The notes under the pieces were generated by a model. That model was not told where the DNA came from and did not search any database. It was given only the letters and a program-made list of their open reading frames with translations. Shown piece by piece: positions 25,035 through 33,814 of a stretch of DNA of 64,000 nt. The DNA comes from Acetobacteraceae bacterium (GTDB lineage: Bacteria > Pseudomonadota > Alphaproteobacteria > Acetobacterales > Acetobacteraceae): NCBI GenBank assembly GCA_024280945.1, contig JAMXLO010000141.1, positions 241,696 to 305,695 on the forward strand. Reading direction: 5' to 3'. The position numbers were made by a program, and so were the translations under genes. Numbering within the stretch: position 1 is the first letter of the stretch; the number at the start of each line of letters is the position of its first letter.

Positions 25035-26807
25035 ATGCAAGCCACCGATCCGATCACAGCCGAGCTGTTCCGCAACGCCATCGCCGCGCTCGGCGATGAG
25101 ATGGTCCTGACCATCTACCGCACCGCTTACTCCGGCGTCCTGAAGAACATCATGGACTACAGTGCGGCGCTGTGTGATGCCCAAGGTCGGTTGGCAGCGC
25201 AGGGTCTCGCGCTGCCGGGCCATCTCTGCTCGATACCGGTGGCATTGCAGGCAGTGCTAGGCCACTTCGGCGACGACATCGCCGAGGGCGACATACTGAT
25301 CAACAACGATCCGTATGACGGCGGCATGCACCTGCCGGATATCTTCATATTCCGTCCGCTGTTCGCCGGTGGAAACAAGCCGATCGCCTACGCGGCAACG
25401 ATCTGTCATCACACCGATGTCGGCGGCCGTGTGCCGGGGTCGAACGCGTCGGACAGCACCGAAATCTATGCCGAGGGCCTGCGGATTCCGCCACTTAAGC
25501 TCTATGAACGCGGCCAACCGAACAGCACGCTGTTTCGCATGATCGACCGCAACGTGCGGCTGCCTGGACGCGTGCTGGGCGATATCCGCAGCCAGCTCGC
25601 GGCGTGCGAGATCGCCTCCCGCGGGATGACCGACCTGGTCGGTCGTTATGGCGCCGATGGGGTCGTGGCGTTGATGAACGAGACAATGGACTACTCCGAA
25701 CGGCTAACACGACACTGTCTCGCGGAATTACCGGACGGCGAAGCGACGTTCACTGACTGGATCGATGATGACCAGATTGATGTCGGCAAGCCGATCCCAT
25801 TGGTATGCACGGTGCGCAAACATGGCGATGCCATGGAAGTGGACTGGACCGGCAGCGCGCCGCAGGTCAAAGGTGCGATCAACAACACCTGGAGCTACAC
25901 CGCGGCGATGAGCTTCACCGCGGTAAAGTCGGTCCTGTCGATCAACATGCCGAACAACGATGGCGTTTTTCGCCCAATCAAGGTGATCGCGCCCGCCGGC
26001 ACCATCACGCATGGCAAGTTGCCGGCGGCATGTGCGGCGCGCGGCCTGACAGGATTCCGTGGTGTCGACTGCTGCTTCGGTGCGCTGGCAAGACTCTATC
26101 CGGACCGGGTGATGGCGGCCGGCGAAGGCGGCAATACCGGCGTCACCATCGGTGGCTACGACAAGGACCTGCAGCCGTTCATCTACGTGGACTTCCTGTC
26201 AGGCTGCTGGGGCGCGCGACCATGGGCCGATGGGCTCGATGGCAACACGTCGATGTTCGCCAACATGGCGAGCTTCTCCGTCGAGGTGATCGAGGCGGAA
26301 AACCCGCTCGAAGTGCTCGACTACGAATTTGTTCCGGACAGTGGTGGGGCCGGACGGTTTCGCGGCGGAATGGCGCAGCGCAAGACCTGGCGCATGCTGG
26401 CGGACGAAGGCGTTCTGCAGGTGCGCGCCGACCGACAGGTGCATCAGCCGTACGGTCTACAAGGCGGTGCATCGGGTGCTGCCGGGCGGAACGTTCTTGA
26501 TCCGGGGCAGGCGACCGAACAGCAGTTGCATGCGAAACTGACCATGACCCTGCGCAAGGGACAGGTGTTCCGTCACGAGCTGCCAGGCGCCGGCGGCTAC
26601 GGCGATCCGCTGACACGCGAACTGGACCTGGTCGAGAAGGACCTTCGCGATGGCCTGGTGACAATCCCACGTGCGGCCCAGGATTACGGCGTGGTGGCGC
26701 AGGGCGATCCGCCGCAGATCGACCATTCGGCGAGCGAGACCCTCCGCAGCCAACTGAGAGTAGGCCGCGCCGAAAGCAATAGGACCGGCCGCAGCGTCGC
26801 CGGCTAG
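25035..26807 (+). CDS. hyuB: hydantoinase B/oxoprolinase family protein
   Basis: B subunit of the ATP-dependent hydantoinase or oxoprolinase-type complex, which opens lactam rings together with HyuA. Seen: DPITAELFRNAIAALGDEMVLTIYRTAYSGVLKN, DILINNDPYDGGMHLPD, CHHTDVGGRVPGSN, and the late HELPGAGGYGDPLTRE, all family signatures. Length 590 is normal for a stand-alone B subunit. Its expected partner hyuA lies about 7 kb downstream on the same strand, beyond the stressosome genes, which is unusual. The hyuB stop TAG shares a CTAG with the stop of the convergent receiver gene. Confidence 0.93.
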   Translation: MQATDPITAELFRNAIAALGDEMVLTIYRTAYSGVLKNIMDYSAALCDAQGRLAAQGLALPGHLCSIPVALQAVLGHFGDDIAEGDILINNDPYDGGMHLPDIFIFRPLFAGGNKPIAYAATICHHTDVGGRVPGSNASDSTEIYAEGLRIPPLKLYERGQPNSTLFRMIDRNVRLPGRVLGDIRSQLAACEIASRGMTDLVGRYGADGVVALMNETMDYSERLTRHCLAELPDGEATFTDWIDDDQIDVGKPIPLVCTVRKHGDAMEVDWTGSAPQVKGAINNTWSYTAAMSFTAVKSVLSINMPNNDGVFRPIKVIAPAGTITHGKLPAACAARGLTGFRGVDCCFGALARLYPDRVMAAGEGGNTGVTIGGYDKDLQPFIYVDFLSGCWGARPWADGLDGNTSMFANMASFSVEVIEAENPLEVLDYEFVPDSGGAGRFRGGMAQRKTWRMLADEGVLQVRADRQVHQPYGLQGGASGAAGRNVLDPGQATEQQLHAKLTMTLRKGQVFRHELPGAGGYGDPLTRELDLVEKDLRDGLVTIPRAAQDYGVVAQGDPPQIDHSASETLRSQLRVGRAESNRTGRSVAG

Positions 26808-27193
26808 GCCGTCAATACCTTTTCGATCTCTTCGATCAGCAGGCGATCGTCGATCGGCTTGCGCAAGATCGGGCCGAGCAACTCGTCTTCCACGCCTGGG
26901 ATGTTATATCCGGAAACGTACACTACCTTCAGATCGCGCCGCCGTAGCCGCGCCATCCTGGCGAGAGCCAGACCGTTGACGCTGTTCGGCATGACGATGT
27001 CCACCAGCAGCAGATCGAGCGGCTGATCTCCCTCGAGAGCGTCCAGCGCAGAGCGAAAATCCGAGGCAAAGACGACGCCATAGCCAGCGTGCGTCAGCAC
27101 CCTGCACAGGGCCTGACCGAGCGTCGCGTCGTCCTCAACAATCAGGATTTGAGCCTTGCCGGGATCCGTTGGTCGGGGGGCCGTTCCATCCAT
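26804..27193 (-). CDS. single-domain response regulator receiver
   Basis: 129-residue REC domain with no output domain. Seen: QILIVEDDATLGQAL with the acidic pair, the phospho-acceptor Asp in LLLVDIVMPNSVNG, the conserved Thr/Ser position in VVYVSGYN, and the Lys in PILRKPIDD. So it should be phosphorylated by a histidine kinase and signal by docking to another protein. The start at ATG 27193 removes an upstream extension with no REC similarity. It is divergent from the rsbRST run across a 140-base gap that would hold both promoters, so it probably belongs to the same circuit. Confidence 0.9.
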   Translation of the reverse strand: MDGTAPRPTDPGKAQILIVEDDATLGQALCRVLTHAGYGVVFASDFRSALDALEGDQPLDLLLVDIVMPNSVNGLALARMARLRRRDLKVVYVSGYNIPGVEDELLGPILRKPIDDRLLIEEIEKVLTA

Positions 27194-27333
27194 GGAGCAA
27201 CCACGGGCATTATGATATTGGACGACCCTCCTTAAGGTGCTTGAGCGGGCGACGCAAGGCTTGCGGGGCTGCACGGGCAGAGCCGCTGAAGCGATTTGCC
27301 GCAGCATTACGTTCCGTTTATTGAAGGTGGTGA

Positions 27334-28209
27334 ATGAGTGACCGAGAGAACATCATTCTGCGGTTGATCGACCGGCATAGCCAACGGCTCCTGCGCGACT
27401 GGCTGGCGTACCAGCAGCGCGAAGCAAAATATGGCGGCACACAACGGGAAGCCGAAACCGCTGAGCTGGCGCGCCGCTTCCTCGACCAGCTTCGGGCGAG
27501 CGCGCGGATCGCGCAATTCGAGGACGTTGAGACGATTGAATGGCGCCCGATACGCGAGTTGCTCGAAGATCTGTCGCGTGACCGGGCTGTGCAGGGCTTC
27601 AGCCCCACCGAAACGGCCACTTTTATCTTTTCTCTGAAGGAGCCGCTGTTCGCATTGCTGAGAGAGGAGCTGCGGGATGACACGGAGCGGCTGGTGCGGG
27701 AGACGTCGACCACGAGCCGGCTGATTGATCGCCTCGGTCTCTACACCATCGAGTGCTACGCCCGCACACGCGAGGAGGTAATCAGGCGTCAGCAACAGGA
27801 GCTGCTGGAACTCTCCACACCTGTGGTGGAATTATGGGACGGCATTCTCGCCTTGCCGTTGATCGGCACACTGGACAGCGCGCGCACGCAGATCGTGATG
27901 GAAAGCCTGTTGCAGCACATCGTCAATTCGGGTGCCGAGATCGCCATCATCGACATCACCGGCGTTCCGACGGTCGATACTCTCGTTGCCCAGCACCTGA
28001 TCAAGACGATTTCAGCTGCCCGACTGATGGGAGCCGACTGCATCCTCAGCGGCATTCGTCCGCAGATCGCGCAGACAATCGTCCACCTCGGCCTCGAACT
28101 CAACGTCGTTTCGAAGGCGACCATGGCGGACGCGCTCGCGCTCGCGCTGCGCCGCTCTGGCAAGGCGATCACGGAGCGAAAGCAGCCGGCCGCTCCGGGG
28201 TCGTCGTGA
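27334..28209 (+). CDS. rsbR: stressosome scaffold protein RsbR (RsbRD-type N-terminus)
   Basis: Together with RsbS builds the stressosome and senses the input. Seen: a helical N-terminal region (about 1-150) like the RsbRD N-terminal domain, with no globin, PAS or light-sensor signature, then a STAS domain. The two threonines phosphorylated by RsbT in Bacillus are conserved: T216 in VPTVDTLVAQ and T248 in SGIRPQIAQT. Length 291 is close to that of B. subtilis RsbR paralogues. The ATG follows GAAGGTGGTGA. It starts a tight run: rsbS begins on the base after its stop. Confidence 0.93.
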   Translation: MSDRENIILRLIDRHSQRLLRDWLAYQQREAKYGGTQREAETAELARRFLDQLRASARIAQFEDVETIEWRPIRELLEDLSRDRAVQGFSPTETATFIFSLKEPLFALLREELRDDTERLVRETSTTSRLIDRLGLYTIECYARTREEVIRRQQQELLELSTPVVELWDGILALPLIGTLDSARTQIVMESLLQHIVNSGAEIAIIDITGVPTVDTLVAQHLIKTISAARLMGADCILSGIRPQIAQTIVHLGLELNVVSKATMADALALALRRSGKAITERKQPAAPGSS

Positions 28210-28599
28210 ATGGCCGAAATCCCGATCCTGCGCATCGGCGACTGTCTGCTGGTGTCGATCCAGGTGGATATGCACGACCGGCTCGCGCTGGCACTGCAGG
28301 ATGATCTCACCCAGCGCATCGTAGCGGATAGGGCCCGAGGCGTGATGATCGACATCTCGGCTTTAGAGATCGTCGACTCCTTCATCGGGCGAATGCTGAA
28401 CAACATTGCGGCTATGTCGAAGGTATTGGACGCAGTCACCGTCGTCGTTGGCATGCGTCCGGCTGTCGCCATCACTCTGGTCGAGCTGGGTCTCGGGCTC
28501 ACGGGAGTGCGGACGGCCTTGAACGTGGACAAGGGTCTCGCCCTGATCCGGCGCATCATCGATAATCCCGAGCGCGACGATGCAGATCGAGAGCGATGA
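28210..28599 (+). CDS. rsbS: stressosome STAS protein RsbS
   Basis: Single STAS domain that holds RsbT in the resting stressosome. Seen: IPILRIGDCLLVSIQVDMHD at the start and DISALEIVDSFIGRML with S57, equivalent to the serine (S59 in B. subtilis) that RsbT phosphorylates to release itself. Length 129 is slightly over the usual 120. It starts directly after the rsbR stop with no spacer and overlaps the start proposed for rsbT. No other domain is present. Confidence 0.94.
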   Translation: MAEIPILRIGDCLLVSIQVDMHDRLALALQDDLTQRIVADRARGVMIDISALEIVDSFIGRMLNNIAAMSKVLDAVTVVVGMRPAVAITLVELGLGLTGVRTALNVDKGLALIRRIIDNPERDDADRER

Positions 28600-28984
28600 T
28601 AGGATGCCGCTGCGCACTTCCGACGACGTGGTGAGAGTGCGTCAGGCAGTTCGGGCTCGTGCCGTCGCAAGCGGGTTCAGCCTCGTGGATCAGACCAAGA
28701 TCGTCACGGCGGCCAGCGAGATTGCCCGCAACACTGTAGACTACGGCGGTGGCGGCGAATTGCGCATCGAAGCCCTGCGCAACGGTCAGCGTCGTGGAGT
28801 CAGGCTCACGTTCAGCGACAGTGGGCCGGGGATCCGCGACATCGACCAGGCGATGCGGGACGGCTATACAACAGGCAATGGACTGGGCCTCGGGCTCAGC
28901 GGCGCCAAGCGCCTTTGTAATGAATTCGATATCAAATCCACTGCTGGATCGGGCACGACCGTAACCATAGCGCGATGGACCTAG
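28580..28984 (+). CDS. rsbT: switch kinase RsbT
   Basis: GHKL-type serine/threonine kinase that phosphorylates RsbR and RsbS and then leaves to activate a partner. Seen: GFSLVDQTKIVTAASEIARNTVDYGGGG with the N-box Asn, DSGPGIRDIDQAM (G1), and GNGLGLGLSGAKRLCNEFDI (G2), ending STAGSGTTVTIARW. It is 134 residues with no extra domain, matching RsbT rather than RsbW. An alternative ATG at 28604, after GATAGG, would shorten it by eight residues. In Bacillus its partner is the phosphatase RsbU; here the next gene and the N-terminal domain of the hybrid kinase are the likely partners, which is inference. Confidence 0.92.
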   Translation: MQIESDDRMPLRTSDDVVRVRQAVRARAVASGFSLVDQTKIVTAASEIARNTVDYGGGGELRIEALRNGQRRGVRLTFSDSGPGIRDIDQAMRDGYTTGNGLGLGLSGAKRLCNEFDIKSTAGSGTTVTIARWT

Positions 28985-28985
28985 G

Positions 28986-29969
28986 ATGTTCACCGAGGTC
29001 AGCGATGCGAGCCAGGTCGCGGAGGCTCGGCGCAAGGTAGGCGAACTGGCGGTCCGAGTGGGGCTGGCTCAGACGCGCGTCGACGAAGTGGCCATCGTGG
29101 TCACCGAACTTGCCACCAACCTGGTTAAGCATGGCGGCGGGGGCCACATCCATGCCAGCCGATGCGATGACGCCGGGGGGGTCGGGCTGGAAGTGCTGGC
29201 GCTCGACCGCGGTGGCGGCATGGCAAATCCCGGCCGTTGCCTGCAGGACGGGTATTCGACTGCGGGCAGTCCCGGCAACGGTCTGGGCGCGATCGCCAGG
29301 CTGACAGACACCCTGCAGATCTACACGCGCGCCGGCCAAGGCTGCGTCTTGATGTGCCGGTTCATGACGCAAGCCGTGCCCGCCCGGCACGGTATGCTCG
29401 GCGCCACACTCGCGCCATATCCTGGTGAGCTGGTCTGTGGCGACAACTGGTCGTGGAGCGACACCGAGCACGGACCCACGCTCATGCTGGCAGACGGTTC
29501 CGGTCACGGCATCGAGGCCGCGAGGGCCGCCGACATGGCTGCCCATATTTTCCTTCGGTATGCTGGAGCAAGCTGCGAGGAGCTGGTCGGAAGCATCCAT
29601 CGTGCCCTGGCGCCGACGCGCGGAGCGGCGCTCGCAGTGGCAAGGATAGATCGTGCGGCCAAACTCGTGCGGTTTGTCGGGCTTGGAAACATCGGTGCGG
29701 TGCTGGTGAGTCCCGACAAGGTGCGGCGCATGGTCTCGCACAACGGCACGGCGGGTCATGTCGCTCCGCGGATCCGTGAGTTTACTTATGAGTTCACCGG
29801 CGATCCCGTTGTGATCATGCATTCGGATGGGCTGAGGAGCAGGTGGAACCTCGATCACTATCCCGGGCTCTTGTCGCAACACCCGTCCGTAATAGCCGCG
29901 GTGCTGTTACGTGATCATCGGCGCGGGCGTGACGACGCATCAGTGGTCGTCATGGCGAACACTGCCTAG
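28986..29969 (+). CDS. GHKL ATPase fused to SpoIIE/PP2C phosphatase
   Basis: 327 residues with two parts. The first (about 1-130) is an RsbW/RsbT-like ATPase: VGLAQTRVDEVAIVVTELATNLVKHGGGG with the N-box Asn, then a GNGLGAIARLTD lid. The second (about 140-325) is a SpoIIE phosphatase: GDNWSWSD, LADGSGHGIEAARAADMA and RGRDDASVVVMA carry the metal-binding Asp residues. It probably dephosphorylates the RsbR and RsbS STAS proteins, as RsbX does; the fused ATPase domain is not in Bacillus RsbX. It begins just after the rsbT stop. Whether the kinase part is active is unknown. Confidence 0.9.
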   Translation: MFTEVSDASQVAEARRKVGELAVRVGLAQTRVDEVAIVVTELATNLVKHGGGGHIHASRCDDAGGVGLEVLALDRGGGMANPGRCLQDGYSTAGSPGNGLGAIARLTDTLQIYTRAGQGCVLMCRFMTQAVPARHGMLGATLAPYPGELVCGDNWSWSDTEHGPTLMLADGSGHGIEAARAADMAAHIFLRYAGASCEELVGSIHRALAPTRGAALAVARIDRAAKLVRFVGLGNIGAVLVSPDKVRRMVSHNGTAGHVAPRIREFTYEFTGDPVVIMHSDGLRSRWNLDHYPGLLSQHPSVIAAVLLRDHRRGRDDASVVVMANTA

Positions 29970-29977
29970 GATAACAC

Positions 29978-32113
29978 ATGGACTTTTGCCTGCTTCAGGT
30001 GGCGATTGCAGCCGAGACTGACATCGTGCAGGTCCGCAGCCGGACGCGTCGGCTGGCCGAACTGGTGGGATTCGATCTGCAGGACCAGACGCGCATCACC
30101 ACGGCGGTCTCGGAAATGGCCCGCAACGCTTACGAATATGCGCGCGGTGGCCGTATCAGTTTCCGATTGACTGGCGAGGCGCCACGCCGAACATTTGAAA
30201 TCGTCGTACGGGACCGCGGACCCGGCATTTCTGATCTCGACGGAGTGCTGTCTGGAACGCGCAAGTCAGCGACTGGGATGGGTATTGGCCTGATAGGCGC
30301 GCGTCGGCTGATGGACGACTTCGAAATCGTTTCGAAGCCAGGCGCGGGCACGACTGTGCGCATGCGCAAGGCGCTGCCGGCCAATGCGGCACCAACGACG
30401 CCGGCTGCAGTCAAAGATATCATCGCGAAATTGGCCGCAGATGGTCCAGCAGACGCTGTTGCCGAGATCAGCCGACAGAATCAGCAAATCCTGTTGCAGC
30501 TGGAAGAGTTGCATGAACGACAGGAGGACCTGGAGCGGCTCAATCAAGAACTTCAGGATACGAATCGGGGTGTCGTGGCGCTGTATGCGGAACTGGACGA
30601 GCGGGCAGACCATCTGCGACGCGCCGATGAGCTGAAGTCGAAGTTTCTCTCGCACATGAGTCACGAATTCCGCACGCCGCTGAATTCGATCATGGCGCTG
30701 TCCCGGCTGCTGCTCTCGCGCAGCGATGGCGAACTGACGGCGGAGCAGGAGACGCAGGTCGGGTTCATCCGCAAGGCCGCGCAGAACCTGACGGAGCTGG
30801 TCGATGACCTGCTCGACCTGGCCAAAGTCGAAGCGGGGAAGACGACGGTTGTCGCGTCGCAATTCTCCGTGGCATCGCTGTTCGGTGCTTTGCGCGGAAT
30901 GCTGCGGCCGCTGCTGATCGGCGACAACGTCGTGCTGGTGTTCGATGATTCGCAGAATATGCCGCTGCTGGATACTGATGAAGGCAAGCTGTCCCAGATC
31001 CTGCGCAACTTCATCTCCAATGCCATCAAGTTCACGGAAAAGGGCGAGGTCCGCGTCTGGGCGACGACTGACTCTGTGGCCGACACGGTCAGCCTGCACG
31101 TGCGAGACACTGGCATCGGCATCGCCGCCGGCGACATCGACATCATCTTCCAAGAATTCGGTCAGGTTGCTCATCGATTGCAAGGTCGGGTGAAAGGCAC
31201 CGGCCTTGGATTGCCGCTGGCGAAGAAGCTGGCCGAATTGCTGGGCGGCACAATAATCGTCGACAGCGTGCTCGGTGAGGGATCGACGTTCACCGTCACG
31301 ATCCCACGCATTTGCCGCGTCGGCGAGCCGCAAGAGATCTATGATGATTGGTCGATCGATGCTGAGCGGCTACCAGTTCTCGTGGTGGAAGATGATCCAG
31401 CTGACTCTCTGGCAATCCAGCGTCTGCTCGCAGGCTCGATCTATCAGCCGCTGGTCGCACGTTCGGTGCGCGATGCTCGGCGCTTCATGCAGTCAGTGCG
31501 TCCGGACGCGATCCTGCTCGATATCGTACTCGTAGGCGAGGAAAGCTGGCGACTGCTACTCGAACTGCGCAGCCAGGACGCAGGCAACGACATTCCCGTC
31601 ATCGTGACGTCCTCGACTGGCGAGGTGCGAAAGGCCGTCCACCTGGGCGCAGACGACTATTTGGCCAAGCCCGTTGACAGGGACCGCCTGATCGATGCCC
31701 TGGATCGCGCCACAGGTCGGCACTCGACCACGCGCGTTCTGTTGATCGATGACGAAGAGGTCACTCACTATCTTGTGCGCCAGCTCCTGCCGCGCAGCCA
31801 GTATCGCGTCTGGATCGCCCGTGACGGCAGGCACGCGCTGGATCATCTGTCGGAAAATCGCCCAGACGTGATTCTGTTGGACCTTGCAATGCCGGGGATG
31901 GATGGCTTTTCGTTTCTCTCTCGACTTAGAGAAGACACGTCATTCGCAGGGTTGCCGGTTATCGTGCTGACGTCATCTGTCCTGCATCCGGAGGAGCGTT
32001 CATCGCTCAGCTCAACCTCGATGGTTATATCCAAGTCAGAGCTCGCTTCTGACACGCTGGTTAACGCCATCGGGAGTGTCCTCGGAGCCGAAGCAGGCAT
32101 TGGTGCCCGATGA
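29978..32113 (+). CDS. hybrid histidine kinase with N-terminal RsbT-like domain and two receivers
   Basis: 711 residues, cytosolic, no membrane segment. Domains in order: RsbT-like GHKL domain (about 5-130; EMARNAYEY with N50, DRGPGI, TGMGIGLIGARRL); a coiled coil (about 165-215); a HisKA domain with SHEFRTPLN and phospho-acceptor H229; HATPase_c (about 330-445; NFISNAIKFTEKG and GTGLGLPLAKKLAELLGG); receiver 1 with D515 and K565 (LAKPVD); receiver 2 with D635. In receiver 2 the usual Lys region is degenerate (VISKSELAS). The RsbT-like domain most likely lets the kinase dock on the RsbR/RsbS core. The stop overlaps the next gene by four bases. Confidence 0.9.
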   Translation: MDFCLLQVAIAAETDIVQVRSRTRRLAELVGFDLQDQTRITTAVSEMARNAYEYARGGRISFRLTGEAPRRTFEIVVRDRGPGISDLDGVLSGTRKSATGMGIGLIGARRLMDDFEIVSKPGAGTTVRMRKALPANAAPTTPAAVKDIIAKLAADGPADAVAEISRQNQQILLQLEELHERQEDLERLNQELQDTNRGVVALYAELDERADHLRRADELKSKFLSHMSHEFRTPLNSIMALSRLLLSRSDGELTAEQETQVGFIRKAAQNLTELVDDLLDLAKVEAGKTTVVASQFSVASLFGALRGMLRPLLIGDNVVLVFDDSQNMPLLDTDEGKLSQILRNFISNAIKFTEKGEVRVWATTDSVADTVSLHVRDTGIGIAAGDIDIIFQEFGQVAHRLQGRVKGTGLGLPLAKKLAELLGGTIIVDSVLGEGSTFTVTIPRICRVGEPQEIYDDWSIDAERLPVLVVEDDPADSLAIQRLLAGSIYQPLVARSVRDARRFMQSVRPDAILLDIVLVGEESWRLLLELRSQDAGNDIPVIVTSSTGEVRKAVHLGADDYLAKPVDRDRLIDALDRATGRHSTTRVLLIDDEEVTHYLVRQLLPRSQYRVWIARDGRHALDHLSENRPDVILLDLAMPGMDGFSFLSRLREDTSFAGLPVIVLTSSVLHPEERSSLSSTSMVISKSELASDTLVNAIGSVLGAEAGIGAR

Positions 32114-33768
32114 GCGGCAAGAGCGGCCGTATACTCGTGGTCGATGACGACGATGCAGGACGCTATCTGAAGGCGCACATCTTGCGCAAACATGGCTACC
32201 GGGTCATCGAGGCAGCCACAGGCGCGGAAGCGATCGAGCGGTGTTGCTCGGACAGCCCGGACCTGGTCCTGCTCGATGCGATGCTGCCGGATATTCACGG
32301 CTTCGAGGTGGGTCAGCGGATCAAGGAAAGAGATCCGGGTATTGTCGTGCTGCAGACGTCAGCGGCGATCACCAGCCCACAGGATCGCGCCGTGGCGCTT
32401 GATGGTGGCGCGGACAGTTTTCTGATCGAGCCGATCGAGCCTGGGGAACTGGTGGCGACGGCCCAGGCGCTCCTGCGGATGCGGGGGGCGGAGCAGGAGT
32501 TGCGCCGGCTGAACGATGGGCTCGAACTTCAGGTTGCCGAACGCACCCGGGAGCTGACTGAGGCAAATCGCCGCCTCGAACTCGAAATCGCCGAACGACG
32601 CAAGACCGAGGAGATGCTCTGGCACGCACAGAAACTTGAGGTAGTAGGGCAACTCACCGGCGGTATAGCTCACGACTTCAACAACCTGTTGGCAGTGATT
32701 GTCGGCAGCGTGGAGATGATTCGGGCGGCATTCGACGCAGGCGAGGAGCTGCCCCGCGCCAAAATCATGCGACTGCTGAACGCCTCCGAGGCGGCGACAG
32801 GACGAGCCACCAAGCTCACGCAGCAGTTGCTCGCCTTCGCCCGCCGCAGCACATTCACGCTCGATATCGTCGCACTGGACGAGGTGCTGGTCGCCTCCGA
32901 ACCCTTCCTGCGACGCGCGCTCGGAGAGACCATCACGCTAGGTCTCGATTTTGCACCGAATCTGTGGTTCAGCAGGATCGACGCCTCACAGTTCGAGGCC
33001 GCGATTCTCAACCTTGTGGTCAATGCCCGCGATGCCATGCCGCACGGTGGACGAGTGGATATTGCCACCGAGAACATCACGATAAGCGAGGAGCGCGCCT
33101 GCCGCTCGCTCGACCTCACGGCCGGCGACTATGTGCTGGTCACTGTTATAGATACCGGGATCGGCATGGATCCCGACGTCGCTGCGCGCGCATTCGAGCC
33201 GTTCTTCACCACAAAGGAGGTCGGCAAGGGCACCGGACTTGGATTGAGCCAGGTCTACGGGTTCATCAAGCAATCAGGTGGGCACATCGAGATCGACAGC
33301 GCTCCCTCTGTCGGCACGACGTTCCGGCTATACCTGCCACGGTGCGAGGACACCCGAAACATCAAGGACACTGAACACCAGTCAGTAGGGGCCTCTCCCA
33401 CCGGGGACGAAACGGTGCTTGTCGTCGAGGACAATGCCGAGGTGCTGGAACTGGCGGTCGCCGCGATCAGCGAGCTGGGCTATAAGGTTCTGACTGCCGC
33501 GGATGGACCATCGGCACTCGACATCCTGCGAGCGAACATATCCGTCGATCTGCTGTTCAGCGACGTGGTCATGCCTGGCGGCATGAACGGCTTCGAACTG
33601 GTCAGCAAGGCGAAGGATCTTCGCGCTGATCTTAAGGTGCTGATGACATCGGGTTATGCCAATGTATATCGTCCAGGAAGCAATCGACCGGACGTACCCC
33701 TCCTCCTGAAGCCATACAGGTATGGAGACCTCGCACATTCGATCAGGATGGCGCTGGACGAAAACTGA
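32110..33768 (+). CDS. hybrid histidine kinase, REC-HisKA-HATPase-REC
   Basis: 552 residues, cytosolic. Receiver 1 (about 5-120) has VVDDDDAGRYL, acceptor D56 and SFLIEPIEPGEL, where the usual Lys is replaced by Glu. A coiled coil (about 125-170) leads to HisKA with GQLTGGIAHDFNNLLAVIVG (H188), then HATPase_c with NLVVNARDAMPHGG and GTGLGLSQVYGFIKQSGGHI. Receiver 2 has LLFSDVVMPGGMNGFEL and a normal Lys (LLLKPYR). The REC-first architecture suggests it is a second-tier kinase driven by phosphotransfer or docking from the preceding hybrid kinase, with which it overlaps by four bases. No DNA-binding output follows. Confidence 0.9.
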   Translation: MSGKSGRILVVDDDDAGRYLKAHILRKHGYRVIEAATGAEAIERCCSDSPDLVLLDAMLPDIHGFEVGQRIKERDPGIVVLQTSAAITSPQDRAVALDGGADSFLIEPIEPGELVATAQALLRMRGAEQELRRLNDGLELQVAERTRELTEANRRLELEIAERRKTEEMLWHAQKLEVVGQLTGGIAHDFNNLLAVIVGSVEMIRAAFDAGEELPRAKIMRLLNASEAATGRATKLTQQLLAFARRSTFTLDIVALDEVLVASEPFLRRALGETITLGLDFAPNLWFSRIDASQFEAAILNLVVNARDAMPHGGRVDIATENITISEERACRSLDLTAGDYVLVTVIDTGIGMDPDVAARAFEPFFTTKEVGKGTGLGLSQVYGFIKQSGGHIEIDSAPSVGTTFRLYLPRCEDTRNIKDTEHQSVGASPTGDETVLVVEDNAEVLELAVAAISELGYKVLTAADGPSALDILRANISVDLLFSDVVMPGGMNGFELVSKAKDLRADLKVLMTSGYANVYRPGSNRPDVPLLLKPYRYGDLAHSIRMALDEN

Positions 33769-33814
33769 GCGGCGTAGTGAAAATGATCGGGGAAACGGCT
33801 ACGGCGGTCGGTGA

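Noticed and set aside
27194..27333. A possible general-stress (EcfG-type) promoter between the receiver and rsbR genes: GGAAC on the minus strand near 27311-27315.
   Set aside because: The second half does not match the CGTT element at the expected 16-17 base distance (TCGC or CGCTT instead), so I do not call a promoter.
28210..29969. Reading rsbS-rsbT and the PP2C fusion as an RsbV-RsbW-RsbU set.
   Set aside because: RsbS has the IVDSFIGR serine context of stressosome STAS proteins, RsbT is a single-domain switch kinase with the RsbT ending, and a neighbouring RsbR with both threonines is present. No sigma factor is linked.
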